Source: Capitulum mitella (taxonomy: Eukaryota; Arthropoda; Thecostraca; Pollicipedomorpha; Pollicipedidae). From it: a stretch of DNA of 64,000 nt. Below, piece by piece: positions 1 through 11,660 of the stretch. The stretch lies in assembly GCA_030062745.1 (NCBI GenBank), contig CP099851.1:7008393-7072392 (forward strand), written 5' to 3'. The notes under the pieces are model-generated. The model had not been told where the DNA came from. It did no database searches and saw nothing but the letters and a program-made list of their open reading frames with translations. The translations under genes and the position numbers were made by a program. Within the stretch, counting starts at the first letter, position 1. Every line of letters begins with the position of its first letter.

Positions 1-594
1 TGACCTTGGGCTCATTTCATAGTGCCTGAAGACGACTCCAGTCATTTTAATTAATCGCATTTCTTAAGTCCTATTTATGACCATCGTGGTGCAGCGTACA
101 TGCACGGATATTTTAAGTAATAACTCGGTAACCTGACTTAGTATCGATCTGAAAGTTAAAACACAACTAAAGAACACCGTTAAGTTGTAGGTGTCCCGAA
201 TTTCTACATTTTGAAAATTACCATACAAATATTTACACAAAAACAATTTTGACCTTTGATCCTGGCATGGCCTTTTGCGTGATCTCAGATCATCAAATAT
301 GTTTGCGTTCGTTCGTTGATTTACTAATTCTTTCTTAAAAACTCTTCTCTGTAAATCGTTTTTCTTTTACCTACAGCAGTGCCAAAATGACGTGAGTTGC
401 TTCCTTAAAACTTTGCCTGACTTCATCCCCAGGCAAAAAAAGAAAATCGCAATAAATTCACGTAATGCGTAGCAAGAATAGATAAGAAAAATGACGTGGT
501 TTCGTGACGCTGATTCAAAAACCATGGACATGACTAGAAAACACAGATGGGGAAGGTTTTCAAGCCCCCTCCTTCCATACTGTAATAGGGTTAA
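1..594 (+). repeat. Diverged family A TTAA-element relic, 3' part
   Basis: An old relative of family A that begins before the window. Recognisable pieces occur in family order: the stretch resembling TTGACCTTTGACCTTGACC near 250, the gcc-rich CCTGG..CCCC..AGGCAAAA segment near 400-430, the GAAAGAATAG-like segment near 470, and a terminal AATAGGG followed by TTAA (591-594). The G-run hairpin is reduced to a short C-run near 565. Its right-arm partner (37914-38117) is cut off by the scaffold gap. Confidence 0.6.
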
Positions 595-839
595 GCTAGA
601 TGTTAACTCAGATTTTCCTATCAAACCTGGCCATTGAGCCTAATCCGCTAAACCTAGTCGCCTAGGCAAATGCATTGTTCGTGGCGGCGGAATACCTGTG
701 CTATGCAAAGCGTTGGTTTGCGCTGAGAACATTCACGAACAATTATGGTTTGACTCAGATGAGATCAGATATTTTACTGGACGTGGTATTCGGCACGTGC
801 GACTTTTCGTGCACGCGAGTGAAAAGCTAAAGGAACAAG

Positions 840-1590
840 CATACCTTCACGTAACCATACTCAGAGTTAGCCGGCGACGTTCTAATTTGGGTTCTGCACA
901 TTTTGTTTTGCTGATAAAAAGCGAGTCTGGCTGTTGCAAAAATTATAGGATCTCGTTCGAGCGGAATTTGATTAATTAAAAATGGCGTTATAATTTTGTA
1001 CATCGCCACAAAGCAAAGTTGTCTGCCGACTTCGGTTCGCATTTTTGGGAGGCTTAACATTTTGTTGCGCGGCAGTGCCTTAGTGTTTAACTTCAACGCG
1101 TTAGCACAAATCCAGGTATGCAAAGCTGACGACTTCCAGTGCGCCAATCAGGCTGTTCTGATTCGCTCTTCTGCCCGCAGACCATAAGCTGGATGCAATC
1201 AGCAAACTAAGCAACGGTTCCGTTCGATATGTGAAGATTCATCTCATTAACAAATTTCGTACCGAAACACTTCAGGGCACATCTCAGTGACAAATAAGCC
1301 TCGACAAAAGGCAGCTGAGAGATTTCCCTTGTGACATGGCCGTGGCAATTGCTAACCCGAACTTGTTGCGTACGTCCCGAGAAGTAATTATCAAACTAAA
1401 CAGTGTTAACGTTGCACAGACGGAGAGTTTCCAGAAACCGCGCTTGAGAAGTTGCATCGAAACACTTCAACAAATCTGACACAACAAAGCTGGGGAACTC
1501 CCCGCTGTCCAGTGTTCGATAAGTCGTGTCGGCACCACTGCCAGCGCTGATTCGATGAATCTGTGGTGACGGCAGCCGTGTAGATCACCG
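840..1590 (-). pseudogene. LINE reverse transcriptase relic (left-arm copy)
   Basis: Mirror copy of the relic at 36930-37664. The minus strand encodes a segment with WICANALKLNT, a motif that follows the catalytic YxDD box in the RT of Jockey/CR1-like LINEs. The upstream RT portion is out of frame here. The left and right copies differ by about 5% plus small indels. This is plain retrotransposon debris, and no intact ORF is present. Confidence 0.6.
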
Positions 1591-1599
1591 GTAAACAAG

Positions 1600-2980
1600 T
1601 GTTCGATTAAAAATATGGCGAGTTATAGCTGAGCAACACGTTCTCATACCTTCATGATGGTTGGCAGAAGAGAAAAGGGTAGGAAAGGGTAACTGTATCG
1701 TGTAAAGCGTCATACATAGCATCATGCAGGCGTCATACATTGTCTGGCTGGTATAAGTGTGATGCTTTTGATCATATCCGGTCAGACATATCTTATGCTC
1801 CAGCTGGAGCATGCATTCGCCCACACTGTCAATGCCATTAAAATTGGACGGTTTCATGTTGTAAATGATATCCTGCAAGGAATCTCATGTCACCGACTGT
1901 GCTTTCAAATGGGGCGTCAGCACTCGCGGTAAAGCAGCAGGCGGTGCGGTCAATGGAGCCGGTACATTCAAAGTGTTTCTATGGCCGACGCACGCTTAGT
2001 GCGCATTCACTACGTCAGGGTGCAGTGGGACACGGCACAGGTGCTGCTCTCTGAGATGGCCGGGCGGAGGGCACGCCACATCGAGAGCGGACCGGCCTGG
2101 CCGAGCTCTCGGGTGAAGCGCGCACCATGGTCTCGCCGTACTGCCGCGCGGCACCTTCGGTTCGCCCCGCACCGCTCGTCACCATGCTCAGGGCCAGGTA
2201 GCGCACGCCGGCGTGCCAGCAGCATGCGTCTCGTCAACGACACGCGGCGGGCGCGGCGGGGGCTGGTGCGCACGTCTTAGCCGGACAACGGCGTCCAGGA
2301 GTGGCACCGCAGCATGTGGAAATGCTGTCCGCTCTTCGTCAGGAGTTTCGGCAGCAAAACACCGTTCCGGTCGGCTTTCAGAGGCGTGACACGGCACCAG
2401 GGCAGCGGCTGTTCACAGCTCCGACCGGGCGAAATACGATCCTCGTAAAATCACGTGGTGACCCGTAATGGCACCATGGTCGGTTATTGGGTTTTTGAAC
2501 GGCGCTCTCGAATGCCGCGGTCATTTTGCGTTGCTACCTCTCACGCCGGTTGTCGCGGGACACCGTAATGGGATATAGTGGTGCCGCTACTTTAGGTCGG
2601 TTCGTCTCAATTATGTCCAGTAATGACCCCGTTAATCGACAAGTGGCGTGAGTGGCATGAACCACAGTGAACTGCTGGGTGCCAGTCTCTGAAGCGACCG
2701 TTCACCAAGGCGCGGTCCCCTCTTCATCAAGCTAACGCGGATAATGCGTGACAACGTGTGGAAGTTGAAAGCGAAGACCTTCGAGGTCAGCGGACACCTG
2801 ACGTTCGGACCTCGTAGGGTGGCCGGTGTCAACAGAAACTGGCGACGTATCTTTACTTGCACCATATAATTTCGATGTTGATGACGTTACAAGCGTGACA
2901 GATCGTAGCATCACGTCAAGTTGAAACACTTTTTGATATGCGCGCCAACGCAAACACGATCGCTAGGGAGAGTGTTCTAC
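1600..2980. other. No recognised gene; GC-rich block at about 1981-2420
   Basis: The segment is shared with the right arm (about 35540-36920). Short open frames occur on both strands in the GC-rich block, as expected where stop codons are rare, and none shows a recognisable domain. Two overlapping frames at 2632-2953 are preserved without change in both arms. The surrounding DNA is equally preserved, so this is not evidence of coding. Confidence 0.4.
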
Positions 2981-3028
2981 TAAGAGCGATCAGCCAAACG
3001 GACGAGAACGCTGGGGTGTAGCCAAAGC

Positions 3029-3525
3029 TCACTCAGCGCCGTTCACAAAATTCAGTTCACTCAATATGTCAAACCAGTACAACTCAGCAAATCCTGTGTT
3101 ACCTCCGGCAGCCAGTGCGTGTACAGCTGGCAATTCAGCTGGACAATGAAAAGACGGCCGGCACGTTCCCGCCTCCACCTGGCGCCGCCCCTGCGTCCTC
3201 GGCAGTCGGGCGGGGCCGGCGGCGGCCACCGTCCCACCCGCCGGCAGCGGGCCGGGTCCGCGCAGTGGCGGTCTCAGACCGGGGAGCTGGGGCGGCACGG
3301 GATGTACCACCGGCATGGCACAGCTGTCAGGGGGCCCGTCACGGAGAGGTGGCCGGTGCGGCGGCGCGGACGATCGCTGACACGGTGAACCCTAACAGCG
3401 AAAGCCGCAGCGGTGTGTGCTTCTTGGTGAGGTGCACACAACGAAAGTATATGCACTCCCAAACACCGAAGGTCAAAGCAGTGCGTGTTTATTGGTGAAG
3501 TGCACACAAGGAAAATATATGCATA
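3029..3525. repeat. GC-rich block ending in a two-copy direct repeat of about 70 bp
   Basis: A GC-rich stretch (about 3115-3390) is followed by two diverged direct copies, at about 3407-3456 and 3477-3525. Both contain TTGGTGA(A/G)GTGCACACAA and then a TATATGCA run. The mirror lies at about 34988-35494. This block differs between arms more than its neighbours, with several substitutions and a 10-base length difference. No gene was recognised. Confidence 0.55.
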
Positions 3526-4475
3526 ACGATCTTCGACGATGGGTGGTTATGTCAGTCAGTGCATGATTTAGCTGTTGAAGGTGTATCCGATACTTTAATC
3601 CTTTGCGCTGATAGTTGGAAAGCAAACCTGATTAAGGTCATGGAGACGCTTTGTGTCAAAATATCAGTCGCCAGATCACGGAGAACCGTTTTAGACGGAC
3701 TCTTCCGGACCAAATAAGCCAGTAGGTCAAAGCCTCGAAATGCTCAGTGATCAGTTACGAACACCCAAGGAGACTGGGATACTGGGTTTCCTTCTAAGCG
3801 ACATGAATATCATCTTGGCCAAACCGGATGCACTAGACGAAAGAGATCACGACAGATGGATAATCGAGCTTCAGCTCTGCCAGCTCATCCATGAACCCCC
3901 TCACTTACCTCCCTTCCCCTCCATCATTGATTACATCATCACAAGCCAATGACACCAACAATAAAACGGTCAAGTAGAATCGCAAAACACGGTTGACCTT
4001 ATGACGTCATTAAGACATTTTTCTGCCCACCATGTATTATCAGGTAGCCAGGAGTGTTTCTCTTCCGTCCACCACGACGTAAATCGCTTTACGCCAACTC
4101 CCAGGAAAATCAAAGTTCTCAACTACAGAGAATAATGCAAGTCGAGGCACTCCCTGTTAAGAAAGGACAAAGTAAAAATGACTGAAAACTCTTATACAAA
4201 GCACCATCTGTATCAGTATGTGTTAATTAACATGAAAGTAGTATCAGCCAAGAAGCTTCCGACTCTCCGCTAAACCATTCCCGTAAAGTGAAGTTCGGCG
4301 TGAGTGTAAACAAAACATAAGTTACTTCTTGAGGTGGGTGGGAACACTCATAGGCCCTATCCGTCACAGGCCGACCACTGGGGCAGCCCACCAGGACTAA
4401 GCAAGACTTGTTCGGTGGGCCACCCCAGCACCGGTCAGTTTTAGCCTTGACCTAGATAAGAAAACACACAGCACG
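3526..4475. other. No recognised gene
   Basis: AT-rich arm sequence. A 70-codon open frame at 3740-3952 (plus) is identical in the right arm (34561-34773, minus) but resembles no family I know, and adjacent non-coding sequence is just as conserved. Confidence 0.3.
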
Positions 4476-4479
4476 CATT

Positions 4480-4650
4480 CAAACGACTCATACACGAAAA
4501 AGCAAACTCCTACACTTTCATACACCCGAGGACAAACGGACACACAACCACAGACGCACAGGCACACCTACACGCAGACACGCAGACACCCGCGCACGCA
4601 CACACGTCCGAACGCCCACACGCACACCCACGCACACACATACGTCCGTG
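4480..4650. repeat. Degenerate CA-rich simple repeat
   Basis: A run of CACACG, CACGCA and CAGACA words on the plus strand. The mirror is at about 33860-34035 as GTGTG-rich sequence. It is an impure dinucleotide microsatellite. Confidence 0.8.
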
Positions 4651-4679
4651 ATCGAAGACGACGTTTCTTGTTTATCCTT

Positions 4680-5345
4680 GCCCTCCTCACATGCTCAGAG
4701 CCAAGCGCAGAGTTCCGCCCCGGCCCCGGGTCGGCGCGCAGGTCAACCTGACCGCCGCTGGCGTCATGTCACGTGACCGGCCGCGGTCCTGCCAGCCAGC
4801 GAGCCGGCCGCGATCACCCTGCAGATTTAACACCTTCGACATGCACGGCATTGTTGTTTGCTAACTTTCGGCTGTGCGCAATGGATGTAAGAAGAGGTAC
4901 TGAAAGTTTAAAGGCGTTTCGTGTATTCTTTTGCGGGATATCTAAGAAAGGCGTGATGGTGGTGGTAGTGGGAGCGTTAAACGCCCCCCAGCCAGTGGCA
5001 GGTTTAGTGGTACGTTTCTATCTGGTTGGGAAACTACGTGAGTTGTAATCACGATTTGAATATTTGAAACACGCACCGACGTCTGGTGACAGCAGAAAAA
5101 TGCGCGTGAAGCGCGATGAAATTTTCAGCACCCTTTTCTGCATCTTGTACGCATGTTCTGTACGGTTCTTAACTTCCGGCCATGTCAGGTCACTAGCAAA
5201 AAGGAATCTAAAACCCCGTTTTGATAATTATTGGAATAAAAATAAGCAATGAGATCGATTTTCCCGTCTAAAATTTCACCAAGACGCTTTCAAACTGTGA
5301 CATGACCTTTGGTTACCTGAGGTAATGCGAGGTCACCGCGGTAGA
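4680..5345. other. GC-rich patch, then AT-rich sequence; no recognised gene
   Basis: Positions 4720-4820 are rich in CG dinucleotides. Open frames of 91 codons (4773-5048) and 62 codons (5064-5252) follow on the plus strand and recur almost unchanged in the right arm. Neither shows a known motif. A CpG-island-like promoter is possible, but no downstream gene was found. Confidence 0.3.
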
Positions 5346-5349
5346 AGCT

Positions 5350-5700
5350 GAGTTCATGTCCAGATGCTCAGCTTTATCCCTTTTGATCTATTTCATAAGA
5401 CAATGATAGACCTAATCGCAAAAAATGGAACTCAAGCGTGATTCAAATCAGGTCATGATTCTGCGCCCGGTCAGGTCATAAGGTCGACCTTATGGAGCAT
5501 CCTACTGATGACGGTTGCGGAACCCAAGGAGTTTTAATCCAAGGATACTTTAAGCCCTTTTGCATCGTTTTCTTGCATTGTTATTAATCCCCGACAGAGC
5601 ACAAAATAGGGCAAAGAAAACGGCTGAACGTTAGGTCGGACCCCAAGGTCGGATCAGGCCAGACCGGATCATGGGCATTCTAGTCTGTCAGTGTTAAAAA
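5350..5700 (+). repeat. Dispersed repeat C, copy in left arm
   Basis: About 350 bp shared with 15608-15955 in the spacer and mirrored at 32812-33162. Shared landmarks are GCTCAGCTTTATCCC, then GGTCAGGTCATAAGGTCGACC-type sequence, an AGGAGTT(T/C) motif, an ACAGA(G/A)CAC..AAA(A)TA..GCAAAG motif and a closing cluster of AGGTC words. The spacer and arm copies are clearly diverged, so this is an older dispersed family. No coding potential was seen. Confidence 0.65.
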
Positions 5701-6735
5701 AATGTTCGTGGGAATCATTTCTACAGTTAGAGAAGCATGCATGAACAACTCGCCAGCGACATTAACGAACACCACAAACATAGAGAAATGAAGCATGTTA
5801 TAAATTATATGCCACCATAGTGTAGAATTCATTAGCTTCCCATTGGCATGTTCAGAATTGTTCTAAGGAGCAGAGCTAGGCCTCTTCTTAGAAAGTCCCA
5901 TATGTAAATATACAGGCCAAAAACTTCATCATATTACCAAATTTTTAAAAGTTTTGAGTGCTTCGGAACGAAATCATAACACACTTTCCAACAATACCCA
6001 AGAGTTTCAGACTCTCAGTCTCAGAAAAATTCGAAATCAGCGCCCCGAAATGCTCTATATTCGACCCGTTGTCAGTAAAGGTCATCAGAGTCCAACCGAG
6101 ATCGTTCGCGTAAGTTTCATTTTTCTCTGAAGTTCGGTTCGCGAAACAGGGGAAGGAGGTCGAAAATTATCTGGATTACCCCCACTCACTGTCATTTGAT
6201 GGAACAGCACAAGCACTATCCAGTTAAATATTCCGAACACTTCCGAAACTAAATCGTGAAGATCATAACCATCAGTCCCCACGACAGCGAAACCTGCCAA
6301 ATTTGAGAGGGGGTACAGTTTTTGTTTCGTACTTTGATCATGGTGTTCCAGTAGAACAGCTGATGTGTCGTTCTATGCTGGCCTCTGAACTAAATTGTGA
6401 AGATAACGCGTGCTTGATCGTTACGCCGACGTTGTGGACGTGGTAGTTGTTATTGACCGGTATCTGTTTTATCCGTTTAAACTCCTGAAACAGCTACGCC
6501 CAGTTGGAGCAATACGTCAGGGCTTGGTGGAGGCCTTAATCACACTAGTTTTGTAGCTTACCGTACATTGGCCTTCTGCGTGATGTCGATGGTGGCGAAG
6601 TTAACATGCGTTCTTTCCGTGAAGGCTCTTTCCATGAACGACGTCCAGGAAACTGATGCTATCCTGCTCAGTCTCCTCCGTAACAGTGACTTGAAAACAC
6701 AAGACATCCTGCAGCTTCGACTTCAGTCTTTGCAG
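5701..6735. other. No recognised gene
   Basis: AT-rich arm sequence. A 71-codon frame at 6085-6300 (minus) is unchanged in the right arm (32212-32427) but has no recognisable motif. Confidence 0.3.
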
Positions 6736-6738
6736 GGA

Positions 6739-6739
6739 G

Positions 6740-6783
<44 letters not shown>
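6739..6783. repeat. (AT)n microsatellite
   Basis: About 44 bases of uninterrupted TA dinucleotides, mirrored at about 31724-31771 with a slightly different length. Confidence 0.95.
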
Positions 6784-6787
<4 letters not shown>

Positions 6788-6889
6788 TTCTACAGCAATT
6801 TCGATGTCCATGTGCGGTATTCTATGTTCATTCCCAAAAAAACCATGATTCAAAAATGGCATAAGAGATATTTGCCATTAGTGCTCATA

Positions 6890-7032
6890 CTTGCCATTGA
6901 TGCATGAGTGCGTTTGCGTATAGGTGCGAGTGCACATGTGTGTCTACACTGAGTAGTGTGCGTGCATGCGTGTGTGTCTGCTGGTGTGTATGAGTGTCGC
7001 GTTTGCGTATGCGTATGTATGCGCGCGCACAC
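6890..7032. repeat. Degenerate TG-rich simple repeat
   Basis: TGTGTG, TGCGTA and GTGTCT words on the plus strand; mirror at about 31476-31620. Confidence 0.8.
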
Positions 7033-7039
7033 TACATGC

Positions 7040-8337
7040 AGTGATTATACGTGTTCACTGTGTTAATATATGACACTGGTTATGAGTTGCTCGTTATTCC
7101 GTCGTCATGCGAATATGTTTTAAGGATTCCCATTTCTTTTTAAATGAATCCTGCTTATTTACTAGTTTTGCCGAAAGATTTACTATTTCGGTTTCACATT
7201 CCAATTTGTGTTTTAAGTGGGCCACAGTTGGTTGGGTATCTGCATGACGATACTCATAAATAACGAGCTTTGCTAATGAGATTGTAAGGATTTTTACTGC
7301 TTCTAAGTCAGTCGGGAAGAACCAAGTTTTGGCGTCTATTACAAAATCCTTTTGATATGGTATTAGGACCTCAGCTTTGATGTCCGTTTATTGCCTTGAA
7401 CTCAAGGGGTAAGGTAAGGTCAAGGTTTGAACTCCAGTACAAACGAGCGAGGATTTCAGACTCTTCTTGACAAAACGAACACTTATAATCCTCTTTCGAA
7501 TGAATTATTTTCAAATATCAGTTATTAGAATCCCATTTATAAATTTCACTTAGGCTGTAATTGCACGACCCGGTGCATGACAGTCTGTACAAGCACTGCT
7601 CAGCACGGGCTCTGGTTTCAAAGCACCCCAGTGAACCGTTGGAATCATTTTGTTATTGATAATAAATAGCCGGGAGCCACGGTGATTTATTTCAACATCT
7701 GTCAATACAGCAATGACATCTCTCCGAGTGGAGCGGCAGGCCGGGACAAATCTCCGAGCACCGCGGCAGACTGGGACACCTCTCAAAGCGGGGCTCTCTC
7801 TCGAGACTGTATTCGATGCCTTCCGACAAGTGCATATGTCAGGCGGGGCGGTACAACCACCGCGCAAGGCTAGATATGGTCAACCGGTCGGCCGCGAAGG
7901 CCCGCCGGGTCAGCGGGCCGCAGGCGCTGGAGTCCGAGCCCAGCGAAGTCATGGCTACACAACACCTCCCCCTAAGACGTGGAGGAGACCAACCCACACT
8001 TCCGATCATACACACCACCGCAAACAGAACAAAGCAACAGCCAATAACAATGCAACTACCCCCCACGAAACCGATCATCACTGATCAGCCTGGCTACTTC
8101 TCTGCTGCCATGTCTTTCACAAGTAACGATACACTGGCTCGGACCAGTTAACCGAGAGTGTCTGCGGCCGCTGGCGTCCTCGCAGCCCGAGTCCAGTCCG
8201 CAGCCCGCCTCGCGAGCAGCACTGCCGGAGCTCTAGCGCCCGTGCGGTCGCTGCCACACACAACGCCGTTGACGCGAACGCAGCTGCAGTCGCCATATCC
8301 AATGTCGTCAGGGCCGTCGTCGCGGCTGCCATCGCTC
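7040..8337. other. No recognised gene; GC-rich from about 7700
   Basis: The first 650 bp are AT-rich. The 7700-8337 block is GC-rich and holds overlapping open frames on both strands (for example 7713-8084 plus and 7839-8081 minus) without known domains. The mirror (about 30171-31470) is nearly identical. A lost or partial exon is possible, but I cannot support one. Confidence 0.3.
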
Positions 8338-10763
8338 TTAACCCGTCCCCGACTGGGTGGGGGAGGCAGTTAGCTGCCCCTCCCCTGAAGTTTTTCTGGG
8401 ATTGCGAGAGAACGAACAAACACAGAGCCACGAATCTCTGTGTATCTTTTGCTTCATCATTTTTGCACCTTGTGTCAAAGTTCTATCATCAGGTCAGCTC
8501 AGGTGCTTGACCTAGGTCAGGTCAAATAGACCTATGTCCAAAAAAGTTTAGCGCTCTGTAACTTTTTTGGAAAACAAGATATCACAATAATACTTTCAGG
8601 AATCAGTGATCTTGATAGATGCAATAAATCTGCTATTTCGGATTTTTCGGAATTCTCCGGGTCATTGACCAACGGTTTAAGATTTTTTTAAGACATGTTT
8701 TTTTCGGAAATTGACGGAATATTTCATAACATTTTTAGTGCACAGTGAAGCAGACATCTATGCACCGTCATTGGGCAAAGCATCAATGACTGCCAGCCAT
8801 TGACCTGAGGTTAGGCCACAAATAACTGTAGTAAACTTAAATGTACCGCCGTCAAAATCGGCGATGAATTACTCAGAATGGGTAGAAAATGGCAGAACTG
8901 GCTTCCACAGACGGAAGTAATACCAGAAACCTCGAAAAGTATGAAAAATAGCATAATCTGGGAAATAAACAGGCTCTTGCAAATGAAGCTCCAACAAAAT
9001 TGTAGATTGGTAACTAATGAATTTTTCCAAAATTTAAGCACGAAAAACAATCACAAGAACCACTAAGATCAATAAAATTGAAATGGATAGTTTTTTTCGC
9101 GAAAATAAAGGAACGCTAAAATTAGTTTCCATCAATTTGTTATTGCATACGGCTGCGGCGCACGCCAACAGCCGGCGCGAGAATTGCCGTGTCTTTAACC
9201 CTATTCCCGGAGGGCTAGACGGTATGGTCGATTCCCGGCAGGGGGGCGGATTCGCCCCCCCCCCCCTGAGATCTCGAGAACTACTCGTCTGATTTCATCG
9301 CAACAAACGGCAATCGATTTGCCGTGACATGAACTACATTAAAAAAAAAATCAAAATTTTGAAATATGTGGATACAGGGGCAAAAATCTCAAAATGGGGG
9401 ATACCTTTGGACTTCTTATAACTCCGTTGTTTATCGACCGATTTCAATGAAACTGGCATGAATCAAGAGATTATGGATAAGGCTTTTATCATATTTGGGT
9501 ACGCAAATCTGAAATTTTGAGAGAATTCATGGGCTTTCACAGGGTTTCAAAAATAGGAGGACTAGTTTTCTAGTAAATGAATGAACAAAAGAGGCAAAAG
9601 CACTTTTTTGGCTTCTGCTAGTCATGTTATGCTCAAGAAGTACAAATCACATTACAATGTTTGTATAATGTTAGCATACGCGGTGCCAGGGACTTGAAAA
9701 AGGGGAAACTGTCATGATCACACGTTCTTCAGATCAACTTGTGACCTTTGATCTCAAATGACCTCCAGTGACCTTGGGGTCACTTGGAATGATCTCGTGT
9801 GCATTTCATATTATCTGTAAACGTTTTTAATCATTTGAATTCACTCTATTTCAAAAATTTCATTTTATGTCTATTGCGATACAGGTACGAGCACTGACAT
9901 TTTAGGTCATAGCTCCGTGGCCAGACCTGATATCAAGCTGAAATTTAGTACACAAGTAGAGGGCACCCTTCTACGTCATATATATTCCGCGTTTGTCATC
10001 TGAAAAAACCGCGTTGAAATTATTGCAAAAAAACAAATTTTGACTTTTGACTTTGGCCTGACCTTGTAAAGTGACCTCAGATAAACAAAATTTTATGTGC
10101 ACATTGCCCAACTATTTTGCTATACATGCATGTAAAGTTTAAGTTCTACCTTAAAAACTCTGTTTTTGGTAGGCATTTTCATTTTACCCTCAACATGGCC
10201 AAAAATTGCCTGAGGTGTCTCCCAAAAACGTTGCCTGGCTCCGCCCCTGAGCAAAATAGAATTTTGAAATTTTGTTACGGCACGCAGAAAGAATAGTTAG
10301 GAAAAGTCACCAGTTTGGTTAAGCTGCATTAAAAAGCCTAGAATTGGCAAGCAAAAACCCGAGGGGGGGGGCGGATTCAGCCCCCCTGCCGGGAATAGGG
10401 TTAATTCAACGGTTCGGCGTATATATCGAACAAATCTGAGAAATTAGTTGCGTATCGGCCTTTTCGGACCTTTACTTGTGCGCTGATGCCTTTATCTATG
10501 CGTTATTAGTCACAGCCCTTGAGATTTAGGCCATTTCTCGGTGTCATGCAGTCGGCTATGAGAAAACATACATAGGACGTAAATTGCTTACATATCATCT
10601 AAAACTACAAATAAGACCAGTTGCGAATTCTACTGGTCACAAGGTTTCCAATGGTAAGCTTATTTTTATCGTGCGACCAATCGTTCGTGAGTTAGAGGGG
10701 GGCAACTAACCCCCCCTCCAGTCGCGCATGATCGAAACCGACCGACGGTCATGCGCAGGTTAA
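8338..10763 (+). mobile_element. Family B TTAA element (piggyBac-like MITE) carrying a nested family A element
   Basis: The element is flanked by TTAA at 8338-8341 and 10760-10763. The left terminus reads CCCGTCCCCGACTGGG, followed by a G-run/C-run palindrome around AGTTAGCT. The right terminus has the same palindrome type (GGGGGGCAACTAACCCCCC) and then an inverted CCTGCGCATGACC-type end. TTAA duplications with CCC-starting inverted termini are the hallmark of piggyBac-superfamily transposons. There is no transposase frame, so it would be non-autonomous. The host element totals about 1.2 kb once the family A insertion at 9199-10400 is discounted. It is mirrored at 27742-30170, so both insertions predate the inverted duplication. 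Confidence 0.8.
9199..10400 (+). mobile_element. Family A TTAA element nested in family B
   Basis: 1,202 bp with TTAA at 9195-9198 and 10401-10404. The 5' terminus is CCCTATTCCCGG and the 3' terminus is its complement CCGGGAATAGGG. Both ends carry G-run/C-run palindromes around GGATTC. The target read-through GTCTTTAA..TTCAACGG matches uninterrupted GTCTTTAACTCAACG in the family B copies near 42378 and 50762, which gives a paralogous empty site. Non-coding, with no transposase, consistent with a piggyBac-type MITE. Confidence 0.85.
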
Positions 10764-11039
10764 TGACGTGATGTTTTGACAAGATGCTTTGCGACTTTAA
10801 TGGATGCTACTGCCTTGACGCACTGGGGCACATTTCTGATCAAGCTTCCATAACATAAGAAAGTCATTTTCTTTCCAAATTGGTCTTTTTAGGTTTGTTT
10901 TGTGGGTAACCGTCCCGCGCTCTCGTCAACTAGGTCGGCCAGAAGTTGAAGGCCTTTCCTATTCTAGTCGCTAATGATCGTGTATTTGAACTCCGTTTGG
11001 TCAGAGAACCAATTGGTTTCAAAGAGGATTGGGGGCATA
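10764..11039. other. No recognised feature
   Basis: AT-rich arm sequence between two repeat blocks, mirrored at 27466-27741. Nothing recognised. Confidence 0.3.
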
Positions 11040-11041
11040 CA

Positions 11042-11110
11042 TAGTCACGGCTGAACCATATAAAGGCCGCATACCATATACCACGGCTGAACCGTATAAA
11101 GGCCGCCGAC
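11042..11110. repeat. Two-copy tandem repeat of about 35 bp
   Basis: CACGGCTGAACC(A/G)TATAAAGG occurs twice in direct order, separated by one unit. The mirror is at about 27395-27465. It contains TATAAAGG, but no transcription unit is evident. Confidence 0.7.
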
Positions 11111-11114
11111 GATT

Positions 11115-11660
11115 AAACTGATTTGCGAAAGTCTGTTTATTCCTAAACGATGCAATTTTGAAACTTTTTGAACTTTCTGGTATAAGTCGCAACTGTGCGA
11201 GCCAGTTCTGTTAGTTTCAACCCGATCTGAGTCATTCATCATCGGTTTTGATGGCCGTGCATTTTGACTCATAACAGTTATTCGTGATCTGACCTCAGGT
11301 CAGTGGTCGGAGATCATTGAAACCTTGCCCACTGACGGAGACTGGATGTCTGGATCTCCCCACGTTCAGACTGTTCCAAAAATTTCCTCAATTTTCGGGA
11401 AAACGCCGGTGTAGTTTTAAAACGAGCTTGATCTCAGGTCAATGACCCGGACATTCCTGAAAAATTCTAGATAGCATATTTGTTTAATTTATCAAAATTC
11501 CTAATCCTTGAAAGTTCTACTGTGATATCATGTTTTGCGAAAACTTTACATGGCGCTAAACCTTTTTCGACATAGGTCCACTTGACCTGACCTAGGTCAG
11601 ACACCAAAATTGTAGTTTTTTAGCACTCCGGAAACAAACCCCCATGAAAACGTGTCAAAG
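11115..11660 (-). repeat. Old family B-related relic
   Basis: Read on the minus strand it follows the family B order: TGACCTAGGTCAGGTCA, a GACCTATGTC..AAA..TTTAGCGCC segment, GATATCACA, GGGTCATTGACCT, then a TTATACCAGAAAGTT-type segment. It lacks clear termini and is much more diverged than the other B copies. The mirror lies at about 26875-27390. Confidence 0.65.

Noticed and set aside
1981-2397. Overlapping Arg-rich frames in the GC-rich arm block
   Set aside because: Frames are open on both strands simultaneously, with no recognisable domain and no difference in conservation from adjacent sequence.
6730-6864. 98-codon frame containing a repeated Tyr-Ile stretch
   Set aside because: Produced by translating the AT microsatellite; the same applies to Leu-Ser and Arg-Glu runs at 23251-23287.
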